Positions 1-4,766 of a stretch of DNA of 32,502 nt are shown here, in pieces. Position 1 is the stretch's first letter, and the number at the start of each line of letters is the position of its first letter. Below the pieces are notes generated by a model. The model had not been told where the DNA came from. It ran no database searches and was given only the letters and a program-made list of their open reading frames with translations. The position numbers were made by a program, and so were the translations under genes. Source of the stretch: a virus; the IMG/VR virus record IMGVR_UViG_3300032088_000040, positions 1 through 32,502 of that record; one strand, written 5' to 3'.

Positions 1-318
1 TATAGAAATCTTCGCCCAGAAAAAGAAAATGGAAGCCATGAGAAAGGAAATAAAAGACCATATATCATGGACTTACGGGCCATCTGCGTGGGAGGAGGTG
101 CTTCAAATAGAAGGTGAGATGCGCCGCATTCGCAAGGAAGAGGCTTACAAGAAACAAGAGATGATCGACAATGCTATCAATTTCACCCTTGGCACTATTA
201 TATTCGTTATTGCTGGTGCGGGGATCGTGACAGGATTTTATTATCTTGGGCGCTATCAGGGCAAGTGGTAATGTGGTTTTTAGTTTGGTTTCAAGTTATA
301 AACAACAACATTGAGCAT
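1..318. repeat. Left copy of the redundant contig end
   Basis: This stretch matches 32185-32502 without gaps at a constant offset of 32,184. Bases 1-126 are identical. After that I count 14 mismatches: 127, 154, 184, 187, 193, 205, 235, 262, 270, 292, 293, 295, 297 and 300. Those up to 262 are all synonymous, and position 270 changes TAA to TGA. The simplest reading is a circular or circularly permuted genome whose two contig ends come from different strain variants, not an exact terminal repeat. Confidence 0.9.
2..271 (+). CDS. 3' part of the 157-aa membrane protein gene (cut by window edge)
   Basis: The open frame runs in from base 2 with no start and encodes the last 89 residues of the protein that is complete at 31982-32455. 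The protein sequence is identical in both copies although several third codon positions differ. It has a charged helical region (many Lys and Glu), then one hydrophobic segment near the C-terminus and a short GRYQGKW tail. An internal ATG at 29 is not the real start, because the complete copy begins 68 codons before the codon matching base 2. The stop TAA overlaps the next ATG (TAATG at 269-273). The function is unknown; see the complete copy. Confidence 0.85.
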   Translation: MEIFAQKKKMEAMRKEIKDHISWTYGPSAWEEVLQIEGEMRRIRKEEAYKKQEMIDNAINFTLGTIIFVIAGAGIVTGFYYLGRYQGKW

Positions 319-435
319 TATCAACTCAATCAGTTTACTACTGAAGATGAGTGCGCAGAAGCCCTAGAAGATGCAAAGGTCTTGATAACCACAAGCCAGA
401 CTACGGTGTATTGTTTTGAGGTTATACCAGAATAA
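271..435 (+). CDS. Small exported-looking protein, 54 aa
   Basis: A 54-codon frame starts at the ATG inside TAATG, so it is translationally coupled to the gene before it. The N-terminus is short and hydrophobic (MWFLVWFQV). The rest is polar, with two cysteines (residues 28 and 48) that could form a disulfide, which fits a small periplasmic or membrane-attached product. The right-hand end of the window holds the first 16 codons of a variant (32455-32502) in which residues 8-9 change from Gln-Val to Ile-Ile. From memory, short proteins of this look occur beside lysis genes in marine phages. An outer-membrane spanin is possible but unproven: no lipobox is seen. Function unknown. Confidence 0.7.
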   Translation: MWFLVWFQVINNNIEHYQLNQFTTEDECAEALEDAKVLITTSQTTVYCFEVIPE

Positions 436-541
436 AAAAGGCAATTACGTTGTATATGACAAAGATGAAAAAGTTGTTATTATTACGCACCACAAGCACT
501 ACGCGATTGCTTACGCTAGGAGTTTAAAAGATGCCAAATGA
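416..541 (+). CDS. Possible 41-aa protein with TTG start
   Basis: The frame overlapping the end of the 54-aa gene encodes a plausible polar peptide (KGNYVVYDKDEKVV, then a His-rich HHKHY stretch). Its stop overlaps the start of the EF-hand gene by 11 nt, in keeping with the tight packing here. There is no ATG in frame; TTG at 416 is the best candidate, without a convincing ribosome binding site. Coding is supported by codon pattern and by filling an otherwise empty gap. The start is uncertain, and so is whether it is translated. Confidence 0.4.
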   Translation: MRLYQNKKGNYVVYDKDEKVVIITHHKHYAIAYARSLKDAK

Positions 542-860
542 ATTTGATCTAAACGGCAATGGAGAGATTGATCCTATAGAGCACGAGATCATGCTGGAAG
601 ACCGCCGCCGCCGCATGGAGGACTCAGACGCCAAGAGAGACGCACAGAGGCGCATGACGTGGTTTTCCTTATCTGGGATGGTTTTATACCCTTTCGTCAT
701 TCTAGCGGCCTCTCTGTGGGGCTTAGAGACTGCTGCGGGTTTATTGGCCGACATAGCGGCGGTTTATGTTATCGGGGCGTCTGGTATCGCTGCTGCTTAT
801 TTCGGTTTTAACGCAATGGAGAGTAAAAATGCTTCAAGCTCTGATCGGTCCAATAGCTAA
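531..860 (+). CDS. EF-hand-containing membrane protein, lysis region
   Basis: This 109-aa protein opens with a single EF-hand-like calcium loop (residues 6-16, DLNGNGEIDPI, with Asp/Asn at the metal positions and Glu soon after). An Arg-rich, very polar stretch follows at about 24-42, then two hydrophobic segments (about 44-62 and 66-95) suitable for membrane spanning. It sits directly before a holin candidate and overlaps it by 32 nt, so a part in holin or antiholin function is a fair inference. Proteins combining an EF-hand-like loop and a membrane domain occur in marine phages by my recollection. The N-terminal charge suggests it stays in the cytoplasm. The 524-754 minus open frame here is a shadow. 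Confidence 0.75.
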   Translation: MPNEFDLNGNGEIDPIEHEIMLEDRRRRMEDSDAKRDAQRRMTWFSLSGMVLYPFVILAASLWGLETAAGLLADIAAVYVIGASGIAAAYFGFNAMESKNASSSDRSNS

Positions 861-1212
861 CCTTGCGGGGGGTTGGCTTGACGCAAAGACTACCAAACAG
901 GCAGCGGATGCAAAGCTCAAGCTCACTGAAGCTGAAGCCAAAGCGAAAATTATGCTTTCAGAGCATACTAGCGTTGCCGATTGGGAACGCATCATGGCAG
1001 AAGGTGCAAAATCTAGCTGGAAAGACGAGTGGTTCGTAATCGTTCTGTCAATCCCGCTTATTTTGGCTTTCATACCCGGTGCAGAGGGATGGGTTGACCG
1101 TGGCTTTGAGCAGCTTTCCAAAGCGCCGGATTGGTATTTTTATTCGTTAGGTATTGCAATAAGCGCGAGCTTCGGTGTCCGGGGTGCGCAGGCTTTGTTT
1201 AAGAGGAAGTGA
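829..1212 (+). CDS. Holin-like membrane protein
   Basis: The protein has 127 residues from the ATG at 829, which has GGAGAG at 819-824. An in-frame upstream start at 766 would add 21 residues deep inside the previous gene and is less likely. The N-terminal part (1-20) is amphipathic, residues 22-70 form an Ala/Lys/Glu-rich helix, and two hydrophobic segments follow (about 68-82 and 100-118), ending in a basic tail (FKRK). This helix-then-hairpin design and the place before a spanin-like gene and an endolysin fit a phage holin, which would open the inner membrane to release the endolysin. No named motif proves it. Confidence 0.65.
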   Translation: MLQALIGPIANLAGGWLDAKTTKQAADAKLKLTEAEAKAKIMLSEHTSVADWERIMAEGAKSSWKDEWFVIVLSIPLILAFIPGAEGWVDRGFEQLSKAPDWYFYSLGIAISASFGVRGAQALFKRK

Positions 1213-1568
1213 TGGAAAACTTAAAGTTACCTGTAGCCCTTGTGGCCGCGATGGCTGTCCAGCTTGCTGCGGGTGTGTGGTGGGTAAGCCAGCAGGCGGC
1301 TACGATTGCCAGCCTTGAAGAGACAGTGAGTCAGATCGGCTCTCGCATGGCGATTGAGGACAACATCAACCTTAAGCGTGATGTCCAAGACAATGCAATG
1401 GAAATCGAATACGCTTTCGATGACCTTGATGAGGTCTGGGATGAACTAGCTAACTTAGCTAACTCCATTGGGAAGGTTACGGCGTTGCAGCAAAGAGTTG
1501 CTTTGATTGAGAATGATCTAAAGTATATTGGTCGAGACCATTTAGATATGAAGGGTAACATGAAATGA
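1212..1568 (+). CDS. Membrane-anchored coiled-coil protein, inner-membrane spanin-like
   Basis: ATG at 1212 overlaps the holin stop (TGATG) and follows a good AAGAGGAAG; a GTG at 1209 is a weaker alternative. The 118-aa product has one N-terminal transmembrane segment (about residues 7-30) followed by a long, charged, helix-forming region with heptad-like hydrophobic spacing (about 35-110). This topology matches Rz-type i-spanins, which join inner and outer membranes in the last step of lysis. The position just before the endolysin supports it. No embedded Rz1-type lipoprotein was recognised, so the assignment rests on topology and place. Confidence 0.6.
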   Translation: MENLKLPVALVAAMAVQLAAGVWWVSQQAATIASLEETVSQIGSRMAIEDNINLKRDVQDNAMEIEYAFDDLDEVWDELANLANSIGKVTALQQRVALIENDLKYIGRDHLDMKGNMK

Positions 1569-2080
1569 AAGAGAACTTCGGATACTGTTTAAGAATGCTT
1601 CTCAAGCACGAAGGCGGGTTTGTAAATCACCCGAAAGATCCGGGGGGGATGACCAACCTCGGTGTGACCAAGGCTGTTTATGACAAGTGGATTGGACGGG
1701 AAAGCACTGAGCAGGAAATGCGCGACCTAACACCGGACGATGTGGCCCCGATATACAAGAAAAACTATTGGGATAAAATTCGCGGTGACGATCTAGGCAG
1801 CGGTTTGGATTGGTGCGCGTTCGATTGGGCTGTTAATTCCGGCAGCGGCAGGCCAGCCAAGGCTATTCAACGTGCCGTTGGGGCGAAGCAAGACGGGGCT
1901 ATCGGGCCTATGACGTTGCAGGCAGTGGCTGACAAAGACCCCAAGGAAATTATAGAGGCAGTGTATCACACGCGGCAAAGGTTTTATGAGCGGCTAAAAA
2001 CTTTTGAGACCTTTGGCAAAGGCTGGACGCGCCGCAACAAGGAAACGCTAGAAACAGCATTGGAGATGGCAGATGCCTAA
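1565..2080 (+). CDS. Endolysin, glycoside hydrolase family 108 (N-acetylmuramidase)
   Basis: A 171-aa muramidase that would cut the glycan strands of peptidoglycan at lysis. The family hallmark lies at residues 16-34: EGG with catalytic Glu16, then NHPKDPGGMTNLGVT. A C-terminal peptidoglycan-binding-like half follows (about 85-165), with the typical DWAVNSG and DGAIGPMTL segments. Length and domain order match GH108 lysozymes with a PG_binding_3 domain. There is no signal peptide, so export would depend on the holin. The start overlaps the previous stop (ATGA at 1565-1568) and the stop overlaps the next tiny ORF. This is the best-defined lysis gene in the window. Confidence 0.93.
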   Translation: MKENFGYCLRMLLKHEGGFVNHPKDPGGMTNLGVTKAVYDKWIGRESTEQEMRDLTPDDVAPIYKKNYWDKIRGDDLGSGLDWCAFDWAVNSGSGRPAKAIQRAVGAKQDGAIGPMTLQAVADKDPKEIIEAVYHTRQRFYERLKTFETFGKGWTRRNKETLETALEMADA

Positions 2081-2162
2081 GCAAGGATTATATGCAAACA
2101 TTCACGCAAAGAAAAAGCGCATTGCCGCTGGATCTGGAGAGAAGATGCGCAAAAAAACTTGA
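2073..2162 (+). CDS. 29-aa basic protein of a common marine-phage small ORF family
   Basis: The frame starts inside the endolysin gene's last codons (ATG at 2073, overlap 8 nt) and encodes a Lys-rich peptide beginning MPKQGLYANIHAKKKR and including AAGSGEKMRK. By recollection, this wording is very common in small proteins of marine phages, where it usually continues with a RKPG/KGAPT segment. Here it stops after KKT, so it may be a shortened version. It is the last gene of the rightward lysis unit. The function is unknown; the charge suggests nucleic acid or virion binding. Confidence 0.7.
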   Translation: MPKQGLYANIHAKKKRIAAGSGEKMRKKT

Positions 2163-2302
2163 AGTCATTTCGTGCGCTGCTATAAATCTCTAGTGGGTGG
2201 CTATCATCACAACATAAATTGCCCTTTTCCAAGCGGGGCGGTTGTTTACCTAGGATGACGTTGCTACCAAAAAAGCGCCAACTTTTAAATATCAACGGCC
2301 AC
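2163..2302. other. Intergenic region between converging lysis and early units
   Basis: About 140 bp between the rightward lysis unit and the leftward methyltransferase gene. A bidirectional terminator would be expected, but I see only weak pairings (for example GTTG and CAAC arms near 2264-2284 followed by TTTTA) and no strong GC stem with a T-tract. A minus-strand open frame across 2077-2295 has no overlap logic or recognisable content and was not accepted. Confidence 0.4.
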
Positions 2303-2851
2303 TCACACGATTAATCTGCCATAGAAAGCCGTTGGTAAATCTGGTTTTTTATTTATGTCGAACAGATACCAAGCGCAGTTATCTTTGCCAGTGTTCTTGC
2401 TTCCTTCAATCCACTTCACCCTGCCAACGCTCACAATCTTTGAGCAATATGTAATCAGGGTTGAGGATTGTTTTGTGTGCATCCAATCAGCATCAAACAA
2501 AAGCCAAGTGGGGCATACACACATCCATGACTCAATCAGCGGGTGCAGAGTTTTCCTATCCCAAGGAGGATTGGTGATGCAAAAGTCAACTGACTTGCCA
2601 ACGCTTGCCTTTATGTCTAGCGCGTTTGCTCTGCGGATGTTGTCGGCTTTTGGTTCGATGTCGGCGGCATAGTTGCACTGGCCGCCACAATCAGTCAAAT
2701 TTGTTATGTGCTGGATAAGCCTACCATCGCCAGCGCAAGGCTCTGCATATGTAAAAAAGTAAGGCAGGTGCGCAATGAGCGGCGCAACTGCCTCAACAGG
2801 GGTTGGATAGTAATCGCGGGGGATGCGGTCAAATGAGCTCCGCTTCCCCAC
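2303..2851 (-). CDS. SAM-dependent DNA methyltransferase, adenine-N6 type
   Basis: A 182-aa protein with the class I methyltransferase layout: a YYPTP entry (residues 14-18), the SAM-binding motif I EPCAGDGRL at about 37-45, an acidic residue after strand 2 (AADIEP, about 62-67) and the catalytic NPPW at 94-97. NPPW is the motif IV of N6-adenine (or N4-cytosine) methyltransferases. No separate target-recognition domain is visible, so it is a small orphan enzyme. A likely role is marking phage DNA against host restriction or regulation. It starts with GTG at 2851, sharing one base with the TAG stop of the 36-aa gene, so translation is probably coupled. It is the last gene of the leftward unit. 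Confidence 0.85.
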   Translation of the reverse strand: MGKRSSFDRIPRDYYPTPVEAVAPLIAHLPYFFTYAEPCAGDGRLIQHITNLTDCGGQCNYAADIEPKADNIRRANALDIKASVGKSVDFCITNPPWDRKTLHPLIESWMCVCPTWLLFDADWMHTKQSSTLITYCSKIVSVGRVKWIEGSKNTGKDNCAWYLFDINKKPDLPTAFYGRLIV

Positions 2852-2961
2852 TAGAATATAATCCCCACCATAGCCATCAGGCCAGCGCCGCTAACGAAGC
2901 CAATAATAGCTCCAATCAGACCGGCTGCGTTAATCATGCGCTCCACTTCCTTGTCATCCAT
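2851..2961 (-). CDS. 36-aa single-pass membrane peptide
   Basis: An ATG at 2961 opens a 36-codon frame with a charged N-terminus (MDDKEVERM) and then a continuous hydrophobic segment rich in Gly, Ala and Ile to the C-terminus. The start overlaps the previous stop (TAATG) and its own stop overlaps the methyltransferase GTG by one base. This double overlap is strong support for real translation. The topology predicts a small inner-membrane peptide made early. The function is unknown; membrane-acting superinfection exclusion or host-modifying peptides look like this, but nothing specific is recognised. Confidence 0.7.
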   Translation of the reverse strand: MDDKEVERMINAAGLIGAIIGFVSGAGLMAMVGIIF

Positions 2962-3029
2962 TACGATTTATCTCCAAACACTTTGCGAAACGCATCGTCC
3001 AAAATCTTTTCAATATCCCGTTCAGTCAT
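2961..3029 (-). CDS. 22-aa peptide in overlapping gene chain
   Basis: ATG at 3029 opens a 22-codon, charged, helix-prone frame (MTERDIEKILDDAF, then RKVFGDKS). It overlaps the end of the 252-aa gene by 8 nt and shares its stop (TAATG) with the next start. No function can be assigned. It may be a real peptide or a translation relay that keeps ribosomes coupled between its neighbours. Confidence 0.5.
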   Translation of the reverse strand: MTERDIEKILDDAFRKVFGDKS

Positions 3030-3780
3030 GAGTGCGCTCCTTTGGTGTTTGATTGGGCAAGTAATACAACCAATAATCTGGTTTGTTTTTTTGATATTCC
3101 AATCGGTATTTTTTCAACCTACCCATTTGCACAAGGCCATTCATCAATCCGCTAATAACAGAAGCATTCATGCCCATGTTATCGTCGCCCATCATGTTTT
3201 TAAGTTCTGGAACTGTGTAGTCTTTGCCGATTTCAAAGAAGCTAATAATGTGGTGCCTGCGATCTTCTGATATTTTAAGCAATCGAGCTTTTTCTTTTTG
3301 CATTTGCTGTTTGTTAGGTGTTTTTATTTGCATTGGGAGTGCTGGGCGTTTTCCCAGCTTTGCCATTTCAAGTTCAAACTCTAAAACATGCCAGCCCCAA
3401 ACAATCTCATCAATGACCTCTTTTCGTGTTTCTTTTTGAATTGCGGCTATTGCGAGTTCTTTTCGATGTTTCTTTTTATCAACTGCCCAAGCGCGAGGAT
3501 TTCTTCTAATTGCTGCTTCAAGTTGTGTCTGTTCGCTTTTTTGGACTTCTCTATCATCAACTCCAACAGTTTCTGCTGTCTTGCACACGCAATTATCAAC
3601 TCCGCATTTGTCACAAGTCTTATCCTTTACAGTTTTAAATTTTATTCCAAACCGCCTTGCGTTGCGGCTGATTGTTGCTGGGGAAACATTTAATACATCT
3701 GCCGTTTGGGTTTGATCCAACCCATTTTCGGCGCATCTTATCATGATCCCTATATCGCTTTCTTTGAGCTTTACGTTCAT
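3022..3780 (-). CDS. DNA-binding protein with N-terminal HTH, Cys cluster and C-terminal winged-helix-like region
   Basis: The chosen ATG at 3780 gives 252 aa, one base after the upstream stop, with GGGGT before it; starts 10 or 14 codons earlier would lie inside the upstream gene. Residues 8-47 look like a homeodomain-type helix-turn-helix (QTQTADVLNVSPATISRNAR). A four-cysteine cluster follows (Cys56, 59, 64, 66), a possible zinc knuckle. The middle is Lys-rich. Residues about 172-240 resemble a second winged helix (TVPELKNMMG, SVISGLMNGLVQMG, then a beta-like RLKKYRLEY). Two DNA-binding modules suggest a regulator or a DNA architecture protein. I do not recognise a named family. Confidence 0.7.
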   Translation of the reverse strand: MNVKLKESDIGIMIRCAENGLDQTQTADVLNVSPATISRNARRFGIKFKTVKDKTCDKCGVDNCVCKTAETVGVDDREVQKSEQTQLEAAIRRNPRAWAVDKKKHRKELAIAAIQKETRKEVIDEIVWGWHVLEFELEMAKLGKRPALPMQIKTPNKQQMQKEKARLLKISEDRRHHIISFFEIGKDYTVPELKNMMGDDNMGMNASVISGLMNGLVQMGRLKKYRLEYQKNKPDYWLYYLPNQTPKERTHD

Positions 3781-3781
3781 T

Positions 3782-4033
3782 TTAATAACCCCGCTCCGCA
3801 AAGTCTTCATCAATATACTCAATTAACGTGCAGTGATATTGCTTTAGAATTTCATTGCTCAAGCGTTTAGAAACTGGATCGGTTTTGCCGGGGCGGCAGA
3901 TGCTTGTGATTTCGCTTTCGATCTCACCGGGATCATCTGCCCATCCAATTCCCTTTGAGGCTTCGTAATAAACCTCAATGTCTAACTCGATGCCTTTAAT
4001 TTCAACTGCGGTTTTTATTGAGTAATAATTCAT
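3782..4033 (-). CDS. Hypothetical acidic protein, 83 aa
   Basis: Starts at ATG 4033 with CAGGAG seven bases upstream. Small soluble protein, beta-rich at the start (about residues 3-24), then an acidic, Cys-containing middle (EIESEITSICRPG) and an acidic end (EYIDEDFAERGY). Proteins with a similar start and EI.S end occur in phages without known function, by recollection. It is the first gene of a leftward unit that runs to the methyltransferase, directly downstream of the promoter-like module at 4062-4103. Confidence 0.7.
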   Translation of the reverse strand: MNYYSIKTAVEIKGIELDIEVYYEASKGIGWADDPGEIESEITSICRPGKTDPVSKRLSNEILKQYHCTLIEYIDEDFAERGY

Positions 4034-4061
4034 GATCTGCTCCTGTTATCCTATACGCACT

Positions 4062-4103
4062 TTTGTATTGCGCTATTTACAATGTTGCAAGCGTTTATTT
4101 ACA
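4062..4103 (-). promoter_or_regulatory. Promoter/operator-like module, leftward
   Basis: Read on the minus strand: TGTAAA (4103-4098), 7 bases, TTGCAA (4090-4085), 3 bases, TGTAAA (4081-4076). TTGCAA with a 17-base spacer leads to TACAAA (4067-4062), a plausible -35/-10 pair for the unit starting at 4033. The same arrangement recurs at 4697-4737. TGTAAA copies repeat at 22 bases, near two helical turns, as expected for an operator. Confidence 0.5.
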
Positions 4104-4173
4104 GAAATAGCACCAATGCAAATAAACCCGTGATGAATAAAACTTCTCCAACAATTTCCCAATCCATAACCAT
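4099..4173 (-). CDS. 24-aa hydrophobic peptide
   Basis: ATG at 4173 lies in TAATG with the previous stop and has AAGGAG just upstream, an unusually good ribosome binding site for so short a frame. The product begins MVMDWEIVGE and is then wholly hydrophobic to the stop, so it should insert in the inner membrane. It ends inside the promoter-like module that serves the next unit. The function is unknown. Confidence 0.55.
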   Translation of the reverse strand: MVMDWEIVGEVLFITGLFALVLFL

Positions 4174-4235
4174 TACTCCTTTTCTTTGATTAATCTGTTG
4201 CAGATACTGATTAGGTTTTCTTTATAATCGGTCAT
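4173..4235 (-). CDS. 20-aa peptide in overlapping gene chain
   Basis: A 20-codon frame (MTDYKENLISICNRLIKEKE) whose ATG overlaps the stop of the winged-helix gene (ATGA) and whose stop overlaps the next start (TAATG). Its last codons supply the ribosome binding site of the 24-aa gene. Charged and helix-prone. It may be a real peptide or only a translation relay. Confidence 0.45.
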   Translation of the reverse strand: MTDYKENLISICNRLIKEKE

Positions 4236-4444
4236 TGTTTAGCCTCCGAAATCAAAAAATAACGAGCATAAGATTTATTGTTATGCTGTTCCCTGACAGC
4301 TTCAATTGTGTGTCCATCCTCCTTCAAGAAGCCAATGTAAGCGGCAAGCCGCGTAACATGATAATTGGTTATCGCCTCCCACGAGGTTATGCCGTTTTTG
4401 TGTGTTCTGAGATGATTAAGCACTTTGAGTTTTTGAGTTTCCAT
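4232..4444 (-). CDS. Small winged-helix DNA-binding protein (HTH_39-like)
   Basis: A 70-aa protein made almost only of one helix-turn-helix domain: KVLNHLRTHKNGITSWEA, then NYHVTRLAAYIGFLKEDGH, and a beta hairpin ending SYARYFL. This pattern (ITSWEAI...TRLAAYI..L...GH.I) matches the phage HTH_39 type domain as I remember it. AAGGAAAAG precedes the start. The leader holds a hairpin with a UUCG loop and a 19-bp repeat that recurs at 5570. A regulatory role in the early region is likely, but its target cannot be read from sequence. Confidence 0.8.
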   Translation of the reverse strand: METQKLKVLNHLRTHKNGITSWEAITNYHVTRLAAYIGFLKEDGHTIEAVREQHNNKSYARYFLISEAKQ

Positions 4445-4463
4445 TTTCTTTTCCTTTTACAAC

Positions 4464-4482
4464 TGGATTTTTTTCAAGTTTG
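4464..4482 (-). repeat. 19-bp exact repeat, copy 1 (leader of winged-helix gene)
   Basis: On the minus strand this reads CAAACTTGAAAAAAATCCA. An identical copy lies at 5570-5588, also in an untranslated leader on the same strand. It contains TTGAAA, but no good -10 follows at the usual spacing in this copy. A shared protein-binding or RNA-level signal is more likely than a sigma70 promoter. Confidence 0.75.
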
Positions 4483-4484
4483 GT

Positions 4485-4502
4485 GGGGAGCCGAAGCTCC
4501 CC
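4485..4502 (-). promoter_or_regulatory. Seven-pair hairpin with UUCG loop
   Basis: On the minus strand GGGGAGC and GCTCCCC close a TTCG loop, the very stable C(UUCG)G form. It lies 7 bases after the stop of the 48-aa gene and about 40 bases before the winged-helix start. The bases after it are A-rich, not T-rich, so it is not a classic intrinsic terminator in this direction. It may stabilise RNA ends or pause transcription. Confidence 0.7.
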
Positions 4503-4509
4503 GTGTTGA

Positions 4510-4656
4510 TTAGATTTCCAAAATGCTCACAATGTGCTTTGGCAATGTTCCCATCGCATCACACTTTTGGCGAGCTTGGGCTTTGGCTTCGGAAATTGTG
4601 TATCCGATACCTTTGATGGTCAAACCGTTGAATGTTGAAACTGTAAACTCGATCAT
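4510..4656 (-). CDS. Hypothetical 48-aa protein
   Basis: ATG at 4656 follows a strong GGGGAGGG with 7-8 bases spacing. The 48 codons give a well-folded-looking small protein: two beta-like stretches (EFTVSTFNGLTIKGIGYT) and a helix (SEAKAQARQKCDAM), ending in IVSILEI. This layout resembles small phage proteins of unknown function. It is the first gene of a leftward unit downstream of the promoter module at 4697-4737 and is divergent from rusA. Confidence 0.7.
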   Translation of the reverse strand: MIEFTVSTFNGLTIKGIGYTISEAKAQARQKCDAMGTLPKHIVSILEI

Positions 4657-4696
4657 GTCGATGCCCTCCCCGAGCGTTGATTGTTTCTATACATAC

Positions 4697-4737
4697 AATG
4701 TAAATTGGTTTTTACACTATTGCAAGGGGGATTTACA
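4697..4737 (-). promoter_or_regulatory. Second promoter/operator-like module, leftward
   Basis: On the minus strand: TGTAAA (4737-4732), 6 bases, TTGCAA (4725-4720), 3 bases, TGTAAA (4716-4711), and TTGCAA plus 17 bases leads to TACATT (4702-4697). This repeats the module at 4062-4103. A further TGTAAA on the plus strand (4699-4704) makes an inverted repeat with the one at 4711. The region lies between divergent genes (48-aa gene and rusA), so it could control both. Confidence 0.5.
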
Positions 4738-4766
4738 ACTTTTTTTAAAAAAACTATCAATGCCTC

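Noticed and set aside
29-271. Independent 80-aa gene starting at ATG 29
   Set aside because: The second copy at 31982-32455 shows that this is the C-terminal part of a 157-aa protein, with the frame open to the left edge.
2077-2295. 72-aa minus-strand frame in the convergent gap
   Set aside because: It overlaps the 29-aa plus-strand gene, contains no domain-like pattern, and has no coupling with the leftward unit.
4464-4482. 19-bp repeat read as a sigma70 promoter (TTGAAA as -35)
   Set aside because: The -10 position is GGAAAA in copy 1 and TACCTT in copy 2, so it does not work as a shared promoter.
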